Origin: JAFASC01 sp034669505
Lineage (GTDB): Bacteria; Pseudomonadota; Alphaproteobacteria; Rhizobiales; Beijerinckiaceae
DNA: 63,334 nt
NCBI GenBank assembly: GCA_034669505.1
Contig: JAXDNJ010000037.1
Span: 1 to 63,334, forward strand
Reading direction: 5' to 3'
Each line of letters starts with the position of its first letter. Positions within the stretch are counted from its first letter, which is position 1. Positions 25,016-33,279 of the stretch are shown one piece after another. A model generated the notes under the pieces. The model did no database searches, was not told the origin of the DNA, and saw nothing but the letters and a program-made list of their open reading frames with translations. A program made the translations under genes and the position numbers.

Positions 25016-27085
25016 TTATTGTGAATCGTCGCTGGGACGATTTGGAAAAGGCAGCAATTTATCGCCGACGCGACCGTAGTGCTGGTATGCTCCCCATGTC
25101 GACGAGTCAGGCTTGAAATCGAAGGTGCGTTCGCGGGCCGTGCGCAAAGCGTCTCCGATTGTCGCAGGCGGCGCCGTCGGCGCTCCTTCCAATCCAAGCA
25201 CGCCCATGTAAAACCGGCTGGCGCATTCGCGGGCGCTTGCGTCGTCCACCGGCCAACCGGCGCCGATATAATTCGGTATTCCGCGCGCAAAAAATGCTTG
25301 AGCCACGCCAACCGATTTTTCCCGATGGCCCTCGGCGTCGGGAGCGACGTCGAGGGCCGTTACTGCCGAAAAGCAAGCGTTAGCGAAGACCAAGCGCGGC
25401 ACCTGACGGACGCGGAAAATCTCTTGCGCCGTAAGGAAGCAGTCGCGCGCAAACACCCAGCCGGCGCGGCGCGAGCTATCGCAGAATCCGTGTCCGGCAT
25501 AATGGATCACGTCGAACTGCTCCCCAACGATGAGCATGGCTAAATCCAAGGGATCACAAGGCTTTGGATCGCCCGATATGCACTGCAGACCTTTCAGCGC
25601 ATCGAGCGTCGCATTGCTATCCCCGTCCTTCTTCGAGCCGATCCTCACCGTAACCGCAATATCGTATATCCCGGCCCATGCAATGCGCGCCTGATCTAGA
25701 ACCCTCACAACAGCAGCGCCTTCCTCGCGCGCGTGGGGGAGCGCGCAATCGCCGGCTGCCGGATCGGCTATGACAAGAACCTTGAGAGTCTTGTTCAACG
25801 GGGGCACCGCGGTCGGCGGAGGAGACAGCAATGATCTGAACTGGCGCGACACGCCGACGTTGGTGCCAAGAAAGGCAATTCGTGAAAACGCCTGGTGAGC
25901 GGCCATTTCCCAGGGAAATTGCGCGGTGACCTCGTCGACTTCGAGCATGAGATTCGGCGCGGTCTCTATGAGTTTTCTGAAATCCTCTGGGAACATGCAG
26001 TATGAGAAAAACGTACTTAGCCGCTCCCGCTCTTTCGGGCAGCGCCCCTTCACCATTCGTCCCGGCAGTTCGTTTAGCCAAAACCCGTTGATATCCGCTT
26101 CGCGGACCGGCACAGCCGCCAAGTCGGACAACCCGGAGAATTGGAAAGTACCCGCCTTATCGGCACTAGGGGCTTTGCTTTGCGTGATCCGCAACAGGGT
26201 CACTGGCACTTCAGCGTCAAGATCGGAGCCAGCGGACTGCGCGGCGGCGTCGTCGTCGTTCACGTCCTCGCGCGGAAAGCGCCGCTCGGAACCCGCCGCT
26301 GGCGGAACCATGTCGAGCTTCAACCCCGGGATTGCGTTTTGACGGACGATCGCCCGTAAAACTTCGTCCATCCGGTCCAGCTTTTCCGAATTCGGATCGA
26401 CCAGCTTCAGCCGGAGCGCGCGGTGGGCGGCCTGGCGAAACTGGTCCCGATTGTCGGTCACGGTCCCAGCGATAACGCGGAAGCGTTCGTAGCCGTCAAC
26501 AATGCCCTGCATCACAGCGCGGATTGCATCCGCGATGGGCAGTTCGTTGCGCCGCGTACCAACGAGGCTGGTGGCAACTTCGTCATATCCCAAGCTTTTT
26601 GTAGCAACGACGATGTTGGATACGAGATACCGAAGACCATCTTGAGCGAAACGGCCAGGTTCACCCATATTTGCCAGCAGGAGATACCCTGTTTTTATCC
26701 TGCCGAGTTTTTTACGCTCTTCAAGGTTGATCGGAAATAATTGGCCGAGCCCCGAGCCGACGATTCCCAATTCCAGCGCTCGCGTGAGCCACGAATCGAG
26801 CAGCCGGTCGAAGGCTCGAGCTCCTCCGGCAAGTGCTAATCCATCGTATCGCGCGGCGACGGCAACCGGCCCTTCGACATTTGTGATGCCGCCTCGCACC
26901 AGAATTATCTCGACATTCACGTCCGACCCTGAGCCGGACCCCGGTGCGATTATCGGTTGTGGCGATGCCCCCACCGGACTTTGCTCGGCAGCCGACGCGG
27001 GTGTCGCGTTGCCGGTTTCGACTGCGCCGGAGGAGTCCGGAGCGAAGCTTTGTGGACCGCTGTCAGGCACAAGTTTTGGCGGCAT
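25016..27085 (-). CDS. CHAT domain protease with M17-like N-terminal domain
   Basis: 689 residues. After a disordered Pro/Ser/Gly-rich leader (about 1-55), residues 55-205 follow the pattern of the N-terminal, non-catalytic domain of M17 leucyl aminopeptidases (for example DGLALAGGARAFDRLLDSWL). A linker and a C-terminal CHAT (caspase HetF associated with TPRs) domain follow, with dyad H532 (DVIHYAGHG) and C571 (VFANACFSA) and the IPNYIGAGWPVDD signature. No TPR or transmembrane segment is present. The ATG at 27085 has GGAGGAAG immediately upstream; an in-frame ATG at 27112 would add nine residues. It is the first gene of the operon. GC is visibly lower than in the chromosome around it. Confidence 0.92.
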   Translation of the reverse strand: MPPKLVPDSGPQSFAPDSSGAVETGNATPASAAEQSPVGASPQPIIAPGSGSGSDVNVEIILVRGGITNVEGPVAVAARYDGLALAGGARAFDRLLDSWLTRALELGIVGSGLGQLFPINLEERKKLGRIKTGYLLLANMGEPGRFAQDGLRYLVSNIVVATKSLGYDEVATSLVGTRRNELPIADAIRAVMQGIVDGYERFRVIAGTVTDNRDQFRQAAHRALRLKLVDPNSEKLDRMDEVLRAIVRQNAIPGLKLDMVPPAAGSERRFPREDVNDDDAAAQSAGSDLDAEVPVTLLRITQSKAPSADKAGTFQFSGLSDLAAVPVREADINGFWLNELPGRMVKGRCPKERERLSTFFSYCMFPEDFRKLIETAPNLMLEVDEVTAQFPWEMAAHQAFSRIAFLGTNVGVSRQFRSLLSPPPTAVPPLNKTLKVLVIADPAAGDCALPHAREEGAAVVRVLDQARIAWAGIYDIAVTVRIGSKKDGDSNATLDALKGLQCISGDPKPCDPLDLAMLIVGEQFDVIHYAGHGFCDSSRRAGWVFARDCFLTAQEIFRVRQVPRLVFANACFSAVTALDVAPDAEGHREKSVGVAQAFFARGIPNYIGAGWPVDDASARECASRFYMGVLGLEGAPTAPPATIGDALRTARERTFDFKPDSSTWGAYQHYGRVGDKLLPFPNRPSDDSQ

Positions 27086-27336
27086 TCTTCCTCCGAACGC
27101 CCGAGTCGACATTGCTACCGAATAAATTCTCGGACCGAAGCCTAGCCGGTCCGAATCGCCGCGATGTGTGTGAAAACGCTCATCCGCCGATCTGAAACTG
27201 CCTATCGAGCACCCAAACGAGAAGCGCGCATCAAACTTTCGCCGCTCGTATAAGATGTACTTGCGGAGAATCCCCCCGTCAATCGAAACGAATGCAGCCT
27301 CTCATCAAGATCGCACTATGATGGATCGCTCCCGCG

Positions 27337-28122
27337 TCACCGCGCGCTTTCGCCCCCAGGGGGCGATGACGGCACTAGCTCCCATTGGCAGAGCTTGTTG
27401 CCGTTCCGCCGCACTTGAAGATCGACATGGACATGGGATTTGTGGAAGGCGTCCGCACCGGGCCCGAGAACCGTCGCGAAGCGCGCGCAGGCGCTGGCGC
27501 CCATCCTGTCGAACATCGGACGATTGTCTTTTAATTGCTGCACGTCGATGACGCGCCCATCCGCGAGTTTCAGACCGCCAATATCGAGCGCGTTTCCGAT
27601 CGCATGTTCGCTAAGTTTCGCGCCGGCAACGCCGTTGCGGCCGCGGCATTCATAGGCGCCGACACCGCTGAGTGCCGCAAGCGGCTGGCCGGCTGCGTCG
27701 ACCGCCGGCGTTAAATCTTCGATGACCCAGCTGGCAATCGTTCCGGCAAGTCCGCACCGCAACGTGACCGGAGGCTCGAGCTTAATCTGCCGCTTTTCGG
27801 CGACAAGGATGGCTTTGAGCAGAAGCGGACGCTCGATTCCGCATAGCCCGGCATGAACGGCGGGTAATTGTTCCGCAACCACTTTTCCGCCGGACAAAAC
27901 GGCAGCGCAGGTTTCGGCGTCGTCGCCCCCTGCGGACAATGGTGGCGCTCTCTGCGGGGCTGTGAGGCCCGGGAGCGCCGCCGGCTTCGGCGCGGCGAAC
28001 TCAGGCGGCCGTTTGGGCGGCAGCGGAATCGTGCCGACGCGAGCTTCGGCCGGCACGCAGGCCAGACCTGCCAGGAGCACCAGTTTCGCAAGAGCGGGTT
28101 TCCCGCGGAGCGGTACCCTCAT
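27337..28122 (-). CDS. Extensin-like family exported protein
   Basis: 261 residues with an N-terminal signal peptide (about 1-27), a Pro-rich linker (30-65) and an extensin-like C-terminal domain. The domain has PVTLRCGLAGTIASWV, YECRGRNG and the conserved KLSEHAIGNALDIGG motif, whose His and Asp resemble a LAS/VanY-type metallopeptidase zinc site. A periplasmic, possibly peptidoglycan-related role is inferred. The ATG overlaps the MarR gene stop by 4 bases, so the two are co-transcribed. Confidence 0.9.
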   Translation of the reverse strand: MRVPLRGKPALAKLVLLAGLACVPAEARVGTIPLPPKRPPEFAAPKPAALPGLTAPQRAPPLSAGGDDAETCAAVLSGGKVVAEQLPAVHAGLCGIERPLLLKAILVAEKRQIKLEPPVTLRCGLAGTIASWVIEDLTPAVDAAGQPLAALSGVGAYECRGRNGVAGAKLSEHAIGNALDIGGLKLADGRVIDVQQLKDNRPMFDRMGASACARFATVLGPGADAFHKSHVHVDLQVRRNGNKLCQWELVPSSPPGGESAR

Positions 28123-28646
28123 GCGGTTGAGGGCGCTAGCGGGCGGACCTCTTCGAGCCCTTCCCGCTCGGGCGCGCTTGACGGGCTCGACTGCGCGCGG
28201 ATGAGATCGCGGACGAGGATCAGAAGCTCCTCGAATGCTGCGAGTTTCTCCGGTGGCAGTTTACCGAAACTGTGCGCGACGAAATCCCGCTGCATCGCGA
28301 TCGCCTCGTCGGCACGGCGCCGGCCGGCCGGCGTCAGATAAATCGCATAGGTGCGCCGGTCGCCGACGATGGGGCGCCGCTCGACCAAGACGCCGGCGAC
28401 CAGCCGGTCAATGAGCCCGGATATATTGCCCTTGGTCACGTAGAGGCGTTCAGCGAGTTCCTGCTGGCTTACGCCCTCCCGCTCCGTCAGCGTCGTCAGG
28501 ACATCGCATTGCGGCGCGGAGAGCCCCAGGGCCCGCAATCGCGAGGCGAGCGCCGCATTGATCCGGCTCTCCAATCGCAGCAGGCGAAACCATACGCGGA
28601 TCGCATCGGCCTCGATTCGCTTCGGCCCTGAATTTTGGTCTCGCAT
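28119..28646 (-). CDS. MarR family transcriptional regulator
   Basis: 175 residues with the winged helix-turn-helix of MarR proteins: SAPQCDVLTTLTEREGVSQQ, ELAERLYVTKGNISGLIDRL recognition helix, then the wing VGDRRTYAIYLTPAGR. N- and C-terminal helices would form the dimer interface. The ATG at 28646 is preferred; a TTG at 28655 is possible. It is coupled to the extensin-like gene by a 4-base overlap, so that gene is a plausible target. The ligand is unknown. Confidence 0.92.
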   Translation of the reverse strand: MRDQNSGPKRIEADAIRVWFRLLRLESRINAALASRLRALGLSAPQCDVLTTLTEREGVSQQELAERLYVTKGNISGLIDRLVAGVLVERRPIVGDRRTYAIYLTPAGRRRADEAIAMQRDFVAHSFGKLPPEKLAAFEELLILVRDLIRAQSSPSSAPEREGLEEVRPLAPSTA

Positions 28647-28774
28647 TGCGAGCAAAGCTAGCGGCTGAGAGGCGGGCCTTCAAGGACGCCGGCCAGACCA
28701 GGTTAAGGTCCAGATTCGGCCTCGTATAGGCCTCCGCCATCGCCTGGCTGACCCAGACGTTGCCCGCGCGCCGG

Positions 28775-28797
28775 CAAATTCAAGCTGAGACACTATC
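28775..28797 (+). repeat. Left copy of a 23-bp imperfect direct repeat
   Basis: CAAATTCAAGCTGAGACACT at 28775-28794, continuing ATC. It matches the copy at 29390-29412 except for the extra G and terminal T/C and A differences. Both run in the same direction and flank the transposase remnant. Confidence 0.6.
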
Positions 28798-29314
28798 GTC
28801 ATTCGGGCGTGGACCGCCCTCGATGCCGACCCGAAGATGATGCTTTCGTGGTCGGTTCGCCGCCCCGACTTCGACTCGGGCTCGCGTGGTTATGCACGAT
28901 CTAGCGGCGGCGCCGCGTCTACTAACTACGGACGGCCTACGGGTCAATCTGGATACCGTTGGCGAGGCATTCGGCAACGATATCGACTACGGAATGCTCG
29001 TCGAAATCTATGGTGCGAGCCCGGAGAGCCCGATCGGTCGCCACAGTCCCGCCGAGCGCATTGGCAGCAAGAAGTCGCGCATTGCGGGAGACCCGGAGCG
29101 CAAGCATATCAGCACGTCTCACGTCAAGCGGTCGAACCTTTCGATGCGCGTAGGAATGCGCCGCTTCGCGCGGCTGACCAACGTCTTCTCCAAGAACCTT
29201 GAGAACCATTACCACGCCCTCTCCCTGTACTTTACGTTCTAGAATTTCATTCGTATCCACAAGACGCTCGGAGTCACACCTGCAATGGCAGCGGGAGTTA
29301 CGCACGTGCTATGA
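28788..29314 (+). pseudogene. Decayed IS1-type transposase fragment
   Basis: Conceptual translation across frames gives WTALDADPKMMLSW and PDFDSGS (about 28813-28882). A frameshift near 28885 leads to VMHDLA, TTDGLRV, DYGMLVEIYG, RHSPAERIGSKKSRI, STSHVKRSNLSMR and LENHYHALSLYF. A TAG at 29240-29242 is followed in frame by NFIRIHKTLGVTPAMAAGVT to a stop at 29314. This order and the ending are those of IS1-family-like transposases common in Hyphomicrobiales. The 5' third is missing and there is at least one frameshift and one nonsense codon, so it is inactive. Confidence 0.85.
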
Positions 29315-29389
29315 TCGTGGGAAGATTTAATCACTCCTATGGATAGCGCGGACGCACCGAAAATGCGCAAGCTTTATATCATAAAGCAA

Positions 29390-29412
29390 CAAAATTCAAC
29401 TGAGACACTACC
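29390..29412 (+). repeat. Right copy of the direct repeat; probable IS right end
   Basis: CAAAATTCAACTGAGACACT at 29390-29409, continuing ACC. It lies 75 bases after the transposase fragment, where an IS terminal sequence is expected. No inverted partner was found at the left side; the left copy is in the same orientation. Confidence 0.55.
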
Positions 29413-29517
29413 TGCATGACGCGAACAAACGGGGAGCGGAGCCGGCACATCCGGCCGCCGCTCGCAAACGCTCCACAGGCCTTCCACAGCTTCTCAACAG
29501 GCTGCGGAACAGGAGAT

Positions 29518-31029
29518 TCACTCCAGAAGCATGCGTTTCAACAGGTCGATCTCGTCGAGCAGCATGCCGTCGCGGCCGGCGAGGTCCTCAATCTTGCGCA
29601 CGGCATGCAGAACGGTCGTGTGATCGCGGCCGCCGAACCGGCGGCCGATCTCGGGCAATGAGCGCAGCGTCAAGGTTTTTGCCAGATACATCGCGATCTG
29701 ACGCGGGCGCACAACATTGGCGGTGCGCCGCGATGAAAGGATGTCGGCGCGGCTGACGTTGTAATGGCTCGCGACCAGCTTCTGGATGTCCTCGATTTTC
29801 ACTCGCTTCGGCTCGCGCGTGCGGATGAGGTCGCGGATCGCGGCTTCCGCCGTCTCCACGGTCAGCGGCGTGCCGGTCAGGGTTGAATGGGCGAGGAGGC
29901 GGTTCACGGCACCTTCAAGGTCGCGGCCGTTCGTCTGGATCGCGCTTGCGACATAAGAGATGACCGCTTGCGGCACGCCGAATTGCGGCTGTAATTCGCG
30001 TGTCGCGGCGATGCGGGCCTCGACGATCTGGATGCGCAACGCCTCGTCAAGTCCTCCAACGTCGACGCAGAGCCCGCCGGCGAGCCGCGAGCGCACGCGT
30101 TCCTCAAGGCTTTCGAGTTCACCCGGCGGACGATCGGCGGCGATAACGATCTGCCGCCCCGCATCGATTAACGCATTCAGCGTGTGGCAGAACTCCTGCT
30201 GGATCGACTTGCCCTGCAGGAATTGCACGTCGTCGATGACGAGCACGTCGATGCCGCGGAGCTTCTCCTTGAAGGCGATCGCCGTCTGCGCCTTCAGCGC
30301 AGCGACGAAGCCATACATAAATTTTTCCGCGGTCAGATAGATGACACGGCGGGCGTTCACGCCGGCTTCATGCGCAATTGCCTGCAGAAGGTGGGTTTTG
30401 CCCAAGCCGACCGACGCATGAATGTAGAGCGGATTGAACAGGATCGGATCGCCCGCTTTCGTGCGCGCCGTGCGCATCGCGGCAGCGTGCGCAAGCTGAT
30501 TCGAGCTGCCGACGAGAAAACTTGCGAAGGTGAAGCGTTTGTCGAGCGGCGAGCCCGAGAGGCTGTTCGAGTCGTTGTGGGCGCCGCTCTCGCGCCGCGG
30601 CGCCTCCGCTTCAAAGGTGGACGCGATGCCGGCGGCAAGCGCCGGCATCGCTACGCCATTCGGCGCCGGGAGCGGCTTTCGTTCCAGCCCCATGTCGCGC
30701 AAAGCCGGCCGCGCCTTGCCGCTCGAGCGGACGTCGACGTTCAGGCGATCGATGTTGCCGAATTCGCTCGCAAGGATCGAGCGTATGCGGTCGGTGTAAT
30801 GCGACTGGATCCAGCTCTTGAGAAATTTGGTCGGGACCGAGAGATGCGCCACCCCGTTTTCGATGCGTGTGAGCTCGAGCCGCGCGAGCCACGAACTGTA
30901 GACGGCTTCACCGAGTTCAGCGCGCAGCCGCCGGCCAGTGCGGCCCCAGGCTTCTTCTGTACTGCCGGCGGGGGTTTCATCGGAACGCGACTGCGAATAG
31001 CCGGATTGCGGCTGCGAATGTAAAATCAT
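29518..31029 (-). CDS. dnaA: Chromosomal replication initiator DnaA
   Basis: 503 residues. Domain I covers about 28-100 (WLARLELTRIENGVAHLSVP). A variable linker follows, then the AAA+ domain with Walker A GLGKTH (K211) and Walker B VLVIDDVQF. Domain IV is the DNA-binding helix-turn-helix with the DnaA signature GRDHTTVLHAVRKIEDL near the end. It opens oriC for replication. The ATG at 31029 has AAGGG 9 bases upstream; an in-frame GTG at 31038 lies too close to it. About 930 bases separate it from rpsT on the same strand, the arrangement common in Alphaproteobacteria, where oriC is usually elsewhere. Confidence 0.97.
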   Translation of the reverse strand: MILHSQPQSGYSQSRSDETPAGSTEEAWGRTGRRLRAELGEAVYSSWLARLELTRIENGVAHLSVPTKFLKSWIQSHYTDRIRSILASEFGNIDRLNVDVRSSGKARPALRDMGLERKPLPAPNGVAMPALAAGIASTFEAEAPRRESGAHNDSNSLSGSPLDKRFTFASFLVGSSNQLAHAAAMRTARTKAGDPILFNPLYIHASVGLGKTHLLQAIAHEAGVNARRVIYLTAEKFMYGFVAALKAQTAIAFKEKLRGIDVLVIDDVQFLQGKSIQQEFCHTLNALIDAGRQIVIAADRPPGELESLEERVRSRLAGGLCVDVGGLDEALRIQIVEARIAATRELQPQFGVPQAVISYVASAIQTNGRDLEGAVNRLLAHSTLTGTPLTVETAEAAIRDLIRTREPKRVKIEDIQKLVASHYNVSRADILSSRRTANVVRPRQIAMYLAKTLTLRSLPEIGRRFGGRDHTTVLHAVRKIEDLAGRDGMLLDEIDLLKRMLLE

Positions 31030-31958
31030 TGAAGTCACCCTTTAAGGCGCAGATCGACCCTGCGAGGGCGCGGCACGCGCGCAATCGCTCGCCAACAGGT
31101 CAGGAATGGTTGGTTGCTGGTACGCCTACAAGCGCGGGTAACTAGCCGAGCGGCGGCCCGAGCTTCAAAATCCAATCGGACTCACGACAACTTATGGGAA
31201 AATCCGCGGCGGCAAATCGGTACATAACGCTACCAGCAGCGACGCCTTCAATACCCAGGCTCGCCTGCCTGCCTGATACCCTCCACGCATCCGCACGCTC
31301 GTTATACTTCTTGGCGGTCTCTCGGCCTCTCATAGTCTCCCCCTCTGCGGCAGCGATGCCGCAGTCGTAGCCCAAGCAAATTTTCTGCTGAAACCGAACG
31401 GAACGAGACGCGCATTTCCGCGACACCTTGCGATGTCCGGCTCAATCCCCGCACGTTTGGAAGGGCGGATGTAGCCAACGCGAGCAGCGTTTGCGCGAGT
31501 AGCGCAAAAACTGCCGTTCTCCGGCGTTTCCGTCTTTTTTCACGTGCGAAGTGAACAAGCCCCCGGCTTCCAAAAAAACGTAGACTCGGCTTTCGACGAG
31601 CGCAATCGCGTTGTCACAACAGTGACACACGGCGCGCGAGGCACGCACATTTGTGACGCTCATGAGTCAGGTTGACGCAGGCAAGTCACTGATTCAAAGC
31701 CTGCTCTCGACAGACTCGCCGATGCAGGTTGCAACGGCACAAAGCTCCGGCAAAGGAGAACGTTAAGGGAATATCGGCCGAGTCAAGGGTCGCGGCCGAA
31801 GCCCACAAACAGCTTGGGGAATAAAGCTCTGTCCGAGTTAACTTATTTTTAACCGATGAATCCGCCCCGAAAAAAAATCCCCCGCGTGGCGGCATCTCGC
31901 AAAACAAAAAACCCGGCTCCCGCCGGGTCCGTTTCGTCGCGTCGCGCCAAAATGCATC
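31030..31958. other. Long non-coding region between dnaA and rpsT
   Basis: About 930 bases with no gene I can support. It contains AT-rich stretches (near 31840-31910), an inverted repeat TGTCAC-N4-GTGACA at 31612-31627, and the rpsT terminator at its right end. No cluster of TTATCCACA-like DnaA boxes is visible. A 73-codon minus-strand reading frame (31442-31663) with CHCC near its start is unconvincing. The region should hold the dnaA promoter. Confidence 0.5.
31901..31928 (-). terminator. Intrinsic terminator of rpsT
   Basis: ACCCGGC (31911-31917), loop of 4, GCCGGGT (31922-31928). Read on the minus strand, the stem is followed by TTTTTTGTTTT (31910-31900), a classic U-tract. It lies 30 bases downstream of the rpsT stop. 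Confidence 0.9.
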
Positions 31959-32225
31959 TTATTTCGCCAGCGCCTTCAGCTGCTTGGTCATCCGCGAAAC
32001 CTTGCGTGACGCGGTGTTCTTGTGAAGGATGCCCTTCTGAGCGGCGCGCATCACCAAGGGCGTTGCCTCCTGAAGCGCGGAAGTCGCGGCCGCCGCGTCG
32101 CCCGAAGCGAGCGCTTCATCGAACTTGCGGACATAGGTGCGCATCTGGCTGCGGCGCGAACGGTTGACCGACGTGCGGCGCTCGATCTTGCGGACGGCCT
32201 TCTTGGCCGATTTGGTATTCGCCAT
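31959..32225 (-). CDS. rpsT: 30S ribosomal protein S20
   Basis: 88 residues, the typical S20 length. It is highly basic and helical, with MANTKSAKKAVRKIERR at the start and KGILHKNTASRKVSRMTKQL near the end. It binds 16S rRNA in the 30S body. It has its own intrinsic terminator. It lies upstream of dnaA on the same strand, a conserved alphaproteobacterial neighbourhood. Confidence 0.98.
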   Translation of the reverse strand: MANTKSAKKAVRKIERRTSVNRSRRSQMRTYVRKFDEALASGDAAAATSALQEATPLVMRAAQKGILHKNTASRKVSRMTKQLKALAK

Positions 32226-32379
32226 GGACTATCCTCAAAGCGATCGCCGCCTTACCCGGCGGTGGCGCGACCACGAAAAACGGCTGAACTCGGCCCGGGC
32301 GTGCAGGAAACGCGCCGCCTCAGGACAGCGAAGGCGAGCTTATAGACACGGGCCGCTAGGCGGTCAACGGTTGCTCGGC

Positions 32380-33270
32380 TCAGGCAGGCACGCCGGCTCG
32401 AATCTCGTCGATCGTCTGGGCAAGCGCCTGCCGCTCCGCCTCCGGCCAGATCACCAGAGGCGGCATCGGCCGCGCAAGGCGCTCGTCGCGATGGATATGG
32501 GCGAGACCCGCTTTGACGCCGGCGACAAGCGGCTTGCCGTCGAACAGTTTGCGGATGGCGACAGCGCGCTCGAGGGCGCGTTCATCGCCGCTCTGCCAGG
32601 CCAGTCCGCAAAGGTCGGAATTGAGATTTGCCGTCGCCGAAATGCACCCGGCAAAGGCGCCGCTGCGCGCTTCAAGGAGCGCGGCTTCGGTCGAGGGGAA
32701 TACCGCAAAACCAGAGTGTGTTTTCGCTAGCGCGCGCGCATAGGGCATATCGCCGGAAGAATCCTTCAGACCCGCCATTCGCTCGGGAAAAGCCTCGATG
32801 AGCCGCGCCACGAGCTCGCGCGTATAGGGCACGCCGGAGAGTGCGGGAAAATTGTAGAGGTAGATCGGGATTGGCCGCGCCTGCGTCGCGGCGATAAGCG
32901 CGGCGAGGTAATTGAACACGCCCTGCGGATCGAGGTCTTTATAATAGAAGGGCGGCAGGATGAGTGCGCCGGCAAAGCCGAGCTCGGCCGCAAGCCGCGT
33001 CAGGGCCGTCGCTTCGGCAAGCGAGGCCGCGCCGGTGCCGACCATCAACCGCTTGCGATCGAGTTCGGCCGCGGCCGCTCGCATCACGCCGGCGCGTTGC
33101 TCGAACGAGAAAGACGTCGCTTCGCCGGTCGTGCCGAGGACGTTCAGCCCGTCACAGCCATTGTCGAGAAGATGCTGCGCCAGCTTCACGAAGCGCGGAA
33201 CATCGGGAGCGAGTTCGGCGGTGATGGGCGTGGCGATCGCAGCAATGACGCCGTTCAAACGAATAGACAT
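32380..33270 (-). CDS. Dihydrodipicolinate synthase (DapA) family aldolase/lyase
   Basis: 296-residue TIM-barrel protein with GTTGEATSFS, IPIYLYNFP (Y139) and the Schiff-base Lys K169 (GLKDSSGD). These residues define the DapA/N-acetylneuraminate lyase family. A stand-alone DapA would form tetrahydrodipicolinate for lysine. The divergent sequence around the substrate loop (NFPALSGVP) and its operon with an enoyl-CoA hydratase suggest a catabolic pyruvate-dependent aldolase or dehydratase instead. The downstream end is 150 bases from rpsT. Substrate not assigned. Confidence 0.88.
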   Translation of the reverse strand: MSIRLNGVIAAIATPITAELAPDVPRFVKLAQHLLDNGCDGLNVLGTTGEATSFSFEQRAGVMRAAAAELDRKRLMVGTGAASLAEATALTRLAAELGFAGALILPPFYYKDLDPQGVFNYLAALIAATQARPIPIYLYNFPALSGVPYTRELVARLIEAFPERMAGLKDSSGDMPYARALAKTHSGFAVFPSTEAALLEARSGAFAGCISATANLNSDLCGLAWQSGDERALERAVAIRKLFDGKPLVAGVKAGLAHIHRDERLARPMPPLVIWPEAERQALAQTIDEIRAGVPA

Positions 33271-33279
33271 GGGCTCACC

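Noticed and set aside
19118..29412. tRNA-Met as integration site of a genomic island
   Set aside because: No integrase gene and no direct repeat of the tRNA 3' end were found downstream; the region mixes ordinary and lower-GC genes.
29478..29500. Two TCCACA-like motifs downstream of dnaA
   Set aside because: They match only part of the DnaA box (TTATCCACA) and are not clustered, so they do not make an origin.
31400..31424. GGAAC-N16-CGAC between dnaA and rpsT
   Set aside because: Only the -35 matches; the -10 is CGAC rather than CGTT and no gene follows on that strand.
31442..31663. 73-codon minus-strand reading frame with CHCC near its start
   Set aside because: No Shine-Dalgarno sequence, no family and no supporting neighbour; the Cys-rich start alone is not enough.
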